NCBI RefSeq assembly: GCF_900107965.1
Contig: NZ_FNVU01000005.1
Coordinates: 186,001 to 250,000, forward strand
DNA: 64,000 bases
Reading direction: 5' to 3'
From: Actinacidiphila yanglinensis
GTDB lineage: Bacteria; Actinomycetota; Actinomycetes; Streptomycetales; Streptomycetaceae
The position numbers and the translations under genes are program-made. The notes under the pieces were generated by a model that saw only the letters and a list, made by a program, of their open reading frames with translations, made no database searches and was not told the DNA's origin. Shown here in pieces: positions 58,794 through 64,000 of this stretch. Numbering within the stretch: the first letter of the stretch is position 1; each line of letters begins with the position of its first letter.

Positions 58794-59450
58794 ATGACTG
58801 AGATCGTCTTGATGTCGGACCCGAAGGTCGCCGCCATACCCGTCCGGGAGTGCGGCGAGCGGCTCGTGGACGTGCGCACGGACAGCCCCCTGCTGGTCGA
58901 TCGGCGCAAGTGGCAGGACTCCGCGGGTGCCTTCGGTCACCTGAGGGAAGGCGTGCTCGACCGCCTCCTCGACGCGGAGTCCCGACTGCCGCAGGGCATA
59001 CGGCTGCTGTTCGTCGAGGGCTACCGCCCGCCGTCCCTGCAGCTCCGCTACTTCGACACGTACGCGGCCACGCTGCGCGCCGATCACCCGGAGTGGTCCG
59101 CCGAGCAGGTCCGCTCGGCGGCCAGCCGCTACGTGTCCCCTCCCGAGATCGCGCCGCACAGTGCCGGAGCGGCCGTCGACCTGACGCTCGCCGACGCCGA
59201 CGGGCGTGAACTCGACCTGGGCACCCGCATGAACGCGACTCCCGAGGAGAGCGCGGGCGCGTGCTACACGCACGCCGACGGCATCGGCGAGGACGCCCGC
59301 GCCCACCGCGACCTCCTGGGCACCGTCCTCACCGCTGCCGGCCTCGTCAACTACCCGACGGAGTGGTGGCACTGGTCCTACGGGGACCGCTACTGGGCCC
59401 TGCAGACCGGAGCGGACGCCGCCCCCTACGGTCCCCGGGAACTCGACTGA
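58794..59450 (+). CDS. D-Ala-D-Ala dipeptidase (VanX-like, M15 family)
   Basis: A 218-residue zinc dipeptidase of the M15D family. Zinc ligands and base: H122 and D129 in HSAGAAVDL, catalytic E190 and H193 in EWWHW, and the R78 (GYRPP) oxyanion arginine. All are intact. It could hydrolyse D-Ala-D-Ala as VanX does, but without vanH/vanA here this is more likely a cell-wall recycling or salvage role. No signal peptide, so cytoplasmic. It starts at the ATG directly before TEIVLMSDPKVAAIP; no strong ribosome-binding site. Confidence 0.9.
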   Translation: MTEIVLMSDPKVAAIPVRECGERLVDVRTDSPLLVDRRKWQDSAGAFGHLREGVLDRLLDAESRLPQGIRLLFVEGYRPPSLQLRYFDTYAATLRADHPEWSAEQVRSAASRYVSPPEIAPHSAGAAVDLTLADADGRELDLGTRMNATPEESAGACYTHADGIGEDARAHRDLLGTVLTAAGLVNYPTEWWHWSYGDRYWALQTGADAAPYGPRELD

Positions 59451-59483
59451 GCTCGGCCGCACCCGGCTTCCCGACGATGCCAC

Positions 59484-60200
59484 TCAACGGGTGGTGAAGG
59501 CACCGCCGTTGACGTGCAGGGTCTGGCCGGTGATGTGGCGGGCGCCCGGGGAGGCGAGGAAGAAGGCGGTCTCGGCGATGTCGCCCGGGGTGCCGGGCCG
59601 CCCGTTGTGGGTTTCCTGGATCAGGGCCGCGTGGCGGGCGTCGGTCATGCCGCCGCGGAAGAACTCGGTGCCGGTGACGTAGCCGGGGGAGATGACGTTG
59701 CTGGTCAAGCCGTGCGGGGCGAGTTCCGCGGACAGCGACGTGCTCCACGCGCCGAGGGCCGCCTTCGCCGCGCCGTAGGACCCGCCGCGCCGCTCGGCGC
59801 CGATCGAGCCGATGCTGATCACGGCGCCGCCGTCGGCGAGGCTGTCCCGCACGGCGGCGGTGGTCAGCACCGCGCTGAGCAGGTTGCGGCCGAGGCTGGA
59901 ACTCCACTGGGCGAGCAGGGCCTCCAGCGGCGGGAGACCGTCAGGGGACGGTGCGGGGAGCCCTCCGGCCGCGTTGACCAGCACGTCGACGGTGGGGAGT
60001 TGAGCGGCGAGGGCCGCGGTCGGGCCGGGGTCGGTGGCGTCGCAGACGATGCCGCGCGCGCCGAGATCCTTCGCGGTGCGTTCCACGGTGTCGGCGTGCC
60101 GCCCGGTCAGGACGACCTGGGCGCCGTCGGCGGCGAAGCGTGCGGCGATGGCACGGCCGATGCCGCCGCTTCCTCCGGTGACGAGCACGGTTCGGGTCAA
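59484..60200 (-). CDS. short-chain dehydrogenase/reductase
   Basis: A classical SDR of 238 residues. The NAD(P) motif TGGSGGIG is near the N-terminus, NAAGG follows, and the catalytic triad has Ser in SIGSIGA and YxxxK in SYGAAKAAL. The C-terminus (RHITGQTLHVNGGAFTTR) is typical. Substrate unknown. A TTG start (LTRTVLVTGG) with AGGAG eight bases before gives the standard N-terminus; an ATG five codons upstream lacks a ribosome-binding site. It is divergent from the MarR regulator, with an operator-like repeat between them. Confidence 0.9.
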   Translation of the reverse strand: MTRTVLVTGGSGGIGRAIAARFAADGAQVVLTGRHADTVERTAKDLGARGIVCDATDPGPTAALAAQLPTVDVLVNAAGGLPAPSPDGLPPLEALLAQWSSSLGRNLLSAVLTTAAVRDSLADGGAVISIGSIGAERRGGSYGAAKAALGAWSTSLSAELAPHGLTSNVISPGYVTGTEFFRGGMTDARHAALIQETHNGRPGTPGDIAETAFFLASPGARHITGQTLHVNGGAFTTR

Positions 60201-60243
60201 GGGATCGCTCCTCATGCTGCCTGGTGGTACCTCCACCTGCTAC

Positions 60244-60257
60244 GTTTAGAGCTAAAC
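60244..60257. promoter_or_regulatory. MarR operator candidate
   Basis: GTTTAG, spacer AG, CTAAAC is a perfect 6-bp inverted repeat in the 92-base gap between the divergent SDR and MarR genes, close to both starts. It would be a compact site typical of MarR repressors controlling a divergent enzyme. Confidence 0.6.
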
Positions 60258-60292
60258 ATAGTGCGCGGTGCGCAGACAAGGGGGATTCCGCC

Positions 60293-60901
60293 ATGGCCCA
60301 CGGCTCGCCGGACGCGCACCCGGAGGTGCCGCCTGACGCTTCGCGGGACGCACCGCCGGACGACCGGCCGGCCTCCTCCGAGGACTCCCCGCCGCTCTAC
60401 CCCGCGGCCGCGATCGCCGCCGCCTGGCAGCGGGAACGCCCGGGCACCCCGACCGCGTCGATCGAGGTCGTCACGCCCATCCGGCGGCTGGCCAAACTCT
60501 TCGCCGACGACCGCAACCGGGTGCTGCGCGCCGCCGGCATCGACGCGGCCACCCTCGACCTGCTGTCCGTGATCCGCCGCTCGGGCCCGCCCTACGCCCT
60601 GTCCACCCGCGAGATCGCCCGCCGCACCCTGGTCACGGCCGGCGCCGTCTCCCAGCGGGTGGCGCGCGCGGAGGACGGCGGCCTGGTCCGCCGCGGCCCG
60701 GCACCGACCGGCGGCCGTACGGTGCTGGTCGCGCTGACGGCCGACGGCCACGCCCTGATCGAGCGCTCCGTCGACGCGGTGCTCGGGCGCGAGGCGACGC
60801 TCGTGGCGGGCCTGTCCCCGGAGGAACGCGCCCTCCTCGTGGGGCTGCTGGACAAGCTGTCCACCGACGTCCGGGCGCGGACGGCCGAGCCCATGCGCTG
60901 A
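60293..60901 (+). CDS. MarR-family transcriptional regulator
   Basis: A 202-residue MarR repressor. A disordered Pro/Asp-rich N-terminus (1-45) precedes the winged helix (about 85-155) with LSTREIARRTLVTAGAVSQRVARAEDGGLV. It probably represses the divergent SDR through the TTTAG/CTAAA repeat and is released by an unknown ligand. The ATG has AAGGGGG before it. The next gene is convergent. Confidence 0.9.
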   Translation: MAHGSPDAHPEVPPDASRDAPPDDRPASSEDSPPLYPAAAIAAAWQRERPGTPTASIEVVTPIRRLAKLFADDRNRVLRAAGIDAATLDLLSVIRRSGPPYALSTREIARRTLVTAGAVSQRVARAEDGGLVRRGPAPTGGRTVLVALTADGHALIERSVDAVLGREATLVAGLSPEERALLVGLLDKLSTDVRARTAEPMR

Positions 60902-60928
60902 GAGGATCCGCCGAGCCGATGCCAGGAC

Positions 60929-61684
60929 CTACGCTCCGGGAGTGCCCTCCAGCGTCTGCGCGATCGCCGCCCGCAGGAAGGCCCGGGCGCGGCGGCCGCG
61001 CCGGATCCGGCCCGGGAGGGACAGCGGTACGGGGGTGCCGTAGCGGCGCGCGCGGATACCGGCGAGGAGGTCGGCCGGGGCGCCCAGACCGGCGAGGGCG
61101 TCGAGCGCCTGACCCTTGGTGAGCAGGCGGCCGTCGGCGAGGGTGGTGCGCGCGCGGGCGAGCGTCAGCAGGCCGTGGTCCACCCAGATGTCCTGGAGCC
61201 AGCGCTTCCGCGCGGCGGTCGCCGGCAGCCAGTAGTCCCTGAGGTCGGCACGGACGAACGCCGCCAGCTCCGCGTCACTGACGGCCGGGAGGAGCGCGCT
61301 GGGGGCGGGACCGTGCAGTGCCAGGTCGCCGTTGTGCAGTTCGCGGCGGGTCACCTCGGTGACGGGCCGGCGGAACAGCTCCTGGTGGGCCCAGGTCAGA
61401 TGGTCCAGTCCGGGGTCGGCGAGCCGGTCGCGCACCATGTACGAGCAGTGCAGCTTCTCCGCGAGCGGGAACCGTTCGGCCAGCTCCTCGTGCAGCCGGG
61501 CGAGCCCGCGTTCCTCGGCCTCGCCCGGGGCCGACTCGACCACCGCGATCAGGTCGAGGTCACTGCGGCCGGGCTGGAAGTCGCCGAGCGCGAGCGAGCC
61601 GTGCACCCACAGCGCGGTCAGTGGCAGCGTCTCGCGCAGCCCGGCGAGGAACCGGCTCGTCAGTGGCGCCACCTCTTCGTGCAT
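60929..61684 (-). CDS. nucleotidyltransferase-fold protein (AadA/DUF4111-like)
   Basis: A 251-residue protein with the polymerase-beta nucleotidyltransferase signature GSLALGDFQPGRSDLDL (metal-binding D-x-D in SDLDL). A C-terminal helical part resembles DUF4111, which is also found in aminoglycoside adenylyltransferases. It could modify an antibiotic or an RNA, but no specificity is shown by the sequence. Start at ATG (MHEEVAPLTSRFLAGL). Convergent with MarR and co-directional with GH3 upstream, from which a hairpin separates it. Confidence 0.82.
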   Translation of the reverse strand: MHEEVAPLTSRFLAGLRETLPLTALWVHGSLALGDFQPGRSDLDLIAVVESAPGEAEERGLARLHEELAERFPLAEKLHCSYMVRDRLADPGLDHLTWAHQELFRRPVTEVTRRELHNGDLALHGPAPSALLPAVSDAELAAFVRADLRDYWLPATAARKRWLQDIWVDHGLLTLARARTTLADGRLLTKGQALDALAGLGAPADLLAGIRARRYGTPVPLSLPGRIRRGRRARAFLRAAIAQTLEGTPGA

Positions 61685-61726
61685 CCCGTCACTCTTGCAT
61701 CCGGGCCGGCGGCCGGAAAGGGGGCA

Positions 61727-61754
61727 CCCCCGCGGCCCGTTCGGACCGCGGGGG
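61727..61754 (-). terminator. terminator after the GH3 gene
   Basis: A 9-bp GC stem (CCCCCGCGG/CCGCGGGGG, 10-base loop) about 30 bases past the GH3 stop codon. Confidence 0.7.
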
Positions 61755-61782
61755 CGCTCTGCCGGCAGGTGCGGGGCTGCCG

Positions 61783-64000
61783 TCAGGTGGCCGTCCAGAC
61801 GAACGTCGCGGAGCCCTGCGAGCCCGCCGCGTTCCGGCCGGTGACCGTCACCGTCCAGGTGCCGGCCTTCTCCGCCGCGCCGGTGAACGTGCCGTCCGCC
61901 GAGAGCGAGATACCCGGCGGCAGGCCGGTCGCGGTGTAGCCGACGCCCGTGGAGTTCTTGCCGTACGCCCAGCTGACCTGCCGGTGCACCGGGCTGCTCA
62001 TGCCGTACGGGTCGGGTACGGAGAGCGGCGCGGCGGTCGCGGCCGGACCCGAGGCCGCGGCCTTCGGGCTGACGACCGCGGCCAGGTTGCCGTTGACGGT
62101 GGTCGGCACGGTGAGCGTGCCGGTCAGCGGCAGGTTCCGCGAGGAGTCGCCGACCAGGATCTGGTAGCTGCCCGCCGCGGTCGTCCAGTTGCTGCCGGAG
62201 GTGTTCCAGTAGGCCAGGTCGTGCGTGCTGACCGTGAACGTCAACGTCTGCGACTGGCCCGGGTTGAGCGTGACGCGCTGGTAGCCGCGCAGCTGGTGCA
62301 CGGGCTCACCGGTCGATGCCGGGTCCCCCACGTAGAGCTGTGCGACCTCGGTGCCGGCCCGCGATCCGGTGTTGGTGACCGTGGCGTGCACGGTCGCCGT
62401 CCCGCCGGACAGCGCGCCGACCTGGAGGTTGCCGAACCCGAAGGTGGTGTACGACAGTCCGTAGCCGAACGGGAAGAGCGGGGTGATGTTCTTCGCGTCG
62501 TACCAGCGGTAGCCGACGTCCAGGCCCTCGCTGTACTGCACCTGCCCGTTGGTGCCCGGCCACTGCGCCGGGGTGCTCGCGGGCACGTCGGCCAGCGACT
62601 TGGGGAAGGTCACCGGCAGCTTCCCGGACGGGTTGACGTCGCCGAAGATCAGCGCCGCCATCGCCGTGCCGATCTCCTGGCCCGGGTAGAAGCCCTCGAA
62701 GACGCCGGCGACCTGGTTCAGCCATGGCATGTTGATCGCCGAGTTGTTGTTGAGCACCACGATGGTGTGCGGGTTGGCCGCGGCCACCTGGGCGATCATG
62801 TCGTTGTCGCTGACCGAGCTGCCACCGTTGTTCGGCAGGTCCAGCGTGGTGCTGTCGTGCTCCTCGTTCCCGTAGTTGTCGGACGCGTAGACGACCGCCA
62901 CGTCCGAGTTGCGGGCCAGCGTGACCGCCGCGTTGAGGTCGGTCGCGTCGTTGTACTGCACGGTGGTGCCGGTGCCCGCGACCCGGTTCTGCATGCCGGT
63001 GATCGGCCAGACCGTGCCGGAGCTGGTGGTGGTGGCACTGCCGCCGCCGATGGTCTGCACGCCGGCGCCGCCGTCCCAGCCGATCACGGCGATCGACTTG
63101 GTGGTGGCGGTGGACAACGGCAGGATGCCGTTGTTCTTCAGCAGCACCGCGCCCTCCTCGGCGCCCTGGAGCGCGACCTGCTGGTGGGCGGTCGTGGTGA
63201 CCGTCGCCCCGGTCGACCCGCTGGGCGCCTTGTCGAACAGGCCGAAGGCGAAGTACTGGGTGAGCAGCCGGCTGGTCATGGTGTCCAGCGTGGCCTGGCT
63301 GACGGTGCCGTTGGCCACCGCCTGGGCGAGGAAGTCGGCGTAGAAGTACCCGTTGGGCATCTCCACCGTCAGACCCGCGTTGGCGGACTCCTGCGTCGAG
63401 TGCGTGCCGCCCCAGTCGCTGGTGATGAAGCCGCCGAAGTTCGCCTGCTGGTAGAGGCCGACGTTCATCAGCGCCGGGTTCTGGCAGGCGGGCACGTTGT
63501 TGACCACGCTGTAGGCGCACATGGCCGCCGCCGGCGAACCCTGCTGGACCGCCGCCTGGAAGGCGGGCAGGTACAGCTCCTGGAGCGTGCGGTTGTCCAC
63601 GATGACCGTGCCGGCCGGGTTCTCGATGTTGTAGACGGCCACGTGCTTCATCTCGGCCATCACGCCCTGGCTCTGGATGCCCTTGATGTCGGCCGTCGCC
63701 ATCTGCCCGTTGAGGTACGGATCCTCGCCGAACGTCTCGAACGCCCGGCCCCAGCGCGGGTCGCGGACGATGTTCAGCGTCGGGCCGAGCGCCACCTGCG
63801 CGCCCTTGCCGGCGAACTCCGCGCCGATCGCGGCACCGTACTGCTGCTCGAGCGTGGTGTCCCAGGTGGCCGCCGAGGCGTTCGCGGACGGCATCTGGGT
63901 GACACCGCCGAGCCCGTCGCCCACGCCGTGCGGACCGTCCTGCAGCCCGATGGCGGGGATGCACAGTGACGCGATGCCGTTGATGTTGCCGATGTACGGC
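61783..64000 (-). CDS. GH3 family beta-glucosidase-like hydrolase (5' end missing)
   Basis: A secreted-type glycoside hydrolase of family 3; the N-terminus lies beyond the right edge. The visible part starts in the GH3 N-domain (GIASLCIPAIGLQDGPHG), then LNIVRDPRWGRAFETFGEDP and the nucleophile aspartate in FITSDWGGT. The C-domain acid/base glutamate lies in YGNEEHDSTTLDLP. A fibronectin-III-like domain follows (VGDPASTGEPVHQLRGYQRV), then a putative Ig-like domain at the C-terminus (TATGLPPGISLSADGTFTG). The Asn/Thr/Gly richness suggests export. It probably acts on plant or other beta-glycosides; linkage preference is unknown. Confidence 0.9.
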   Translation of the reverse strand, partial: PYIGNINGIASLCIPAIGLQDGPHGVGDGLGGVTQMPSANASAATWDTTLEQQYGAAIGAEFAGKGAQVALGPTLNIVRDPRWGRAFETFGEDPYLNGQMATADIKGIQSQGVMAEMKHVAVYNIENPAGTVIVDNRTLQELYLPAFQAAVQQGSPAAAMCAYSVVNNVPACQNPALMNVGLYQQANFGGFITSDWGGTHSTQESANAGLTVEMPNGYFYADFLAQAVANGTVSQATLDTMTSRLLTQYFAFGLFDKAPSGSTGATVTTTAHQQVALQGAEEGAVLLKNNGILPLSTATTKSIAVIGWDGGAGVQTIGGGSATTTSSGTVWPITGMQNRVAGTGTTVQYNDATDLNAAVTLARNSDVAVVYASDNYGNEEHDSTTLDLPNNGGSSVSDNDMIAQVAAANPHTIVVLNNNSAINMPWLNQVAGVFEGFYPGQEIGTAMAALIFGDVNPSGKLPVTFPKSLADVPASTPAQWPGTNGQVQYSEGLDVGYRWYDAKNITPLFPFGYGLSYTTFGFGNLQVGALSGGTATVHATVTNTGSRAGTEVAQLYVGDPASTGEPVHQLRGYQRVTLNPGQSQTLTFTVSTHDLAYWNTSGSNWTTAAGSYQILVGDSSRNLPLTGTLTVPTTVNGNLAAVVSPKAAASGPAATAAPLSVPDPYGMSSPVHRQVSWAYGKNSTGVGYTATGLPPGISLSADGTFTGAAEKAGTWTVTVTGRNAAGSQGSATFVWTAT

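Overview
The window is about 64 kb of very GC-rich actinobacterial chromosome. It has frequent GTG starts, G+C-rich third positions, leftward dnaA-dnaN-recF-gyrB-gyrA and rightward rpmH-rnpA-yidD-yidC-jag-rsmG-parA-parB around an origin with many DnaA boxes. The gene order, the DLW-39 microprotein, the MurJ/pseudokinase/DUF6049 block, FemX and the short palindromic parS sites all point to Streptomyces or a close relative in Streptomycetaceae. Species cannot be set from this sequence alone.

Layout. (1) 1-5.7 kb: a truncated SARP/AfsR-type regulator, a hypothetical protein, tRNA-Ala, a membrane-anchored Ser/Thr kinase, a secreted membrane-tethered protein and DLW-39. (2) 5.9-15.7 kb, leftward: tRNA-Ile, DUF3566 protein, gyrA, gyrB, dciA, recF, gnd, dnaN. 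(3) 15.8-16.5 kb: oriC, with about 19 DnaA boxes and a DnaA-trio-like unwinding element. (4) 16.5-25.7 kb: dnaA (leftward), then rpmH, rnpA, yidD, yidC, jag, rsmG, parA, parB and a GNAT protein (rightward). (5) 25.7-36 kb, leftward: trxBA behind a sigma-R-type promoter, sigM with its zinc anti-sigma factor, a pseudokinase, murJ and a DUF6049 protein. (6) 36-50 kb: cca, an MFS transporter, ino1 with a PadR regulator, a class A PBP, a GT87 glycosyltransferase, an alanine-racemase-like protein, femX, then rpsF-ssb-rpsR-rplI. (7) 50-53.5 kb: MATE exporter and dnaB, with a second DnaA-box cluster in front of dnaB. (8) 53.6-64 kb: accessory genes, mostly small enzyme/regulator pairs (NTF2-like enzyme/MmyB, methyltransferase/HxlR, VOC/AraC, SDR/MarR), a DHFR-like reductase, a VanX-like dipeptidase, a nucleotidyltransferase and a truncated GH3 enzyme.

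How it works together. The core is a replication-segregation hub: DnaA, DnaN, RecF, the DciA helicase loader, gyrase, DnaB and SSB act at or near oriC, and ParAB bind the 12 parS sites seen here. Next to it is a cell-envelope block (YidC, MurJ, PBP, FemX, GT87, SigM). Most parS sites lie inside coding sequences, where they are read as short peptide insertions (V-P/S-R-E/G-T, or M-F-H-V-E-H). One is the centre of a perfect 46-bp palindrome between two convergent genes. DnaA boxes also occur upstream of dnaA, parA and dnaB. These overlaps between segregation, initiation and gene-expression signals are the most interesting content of the window.
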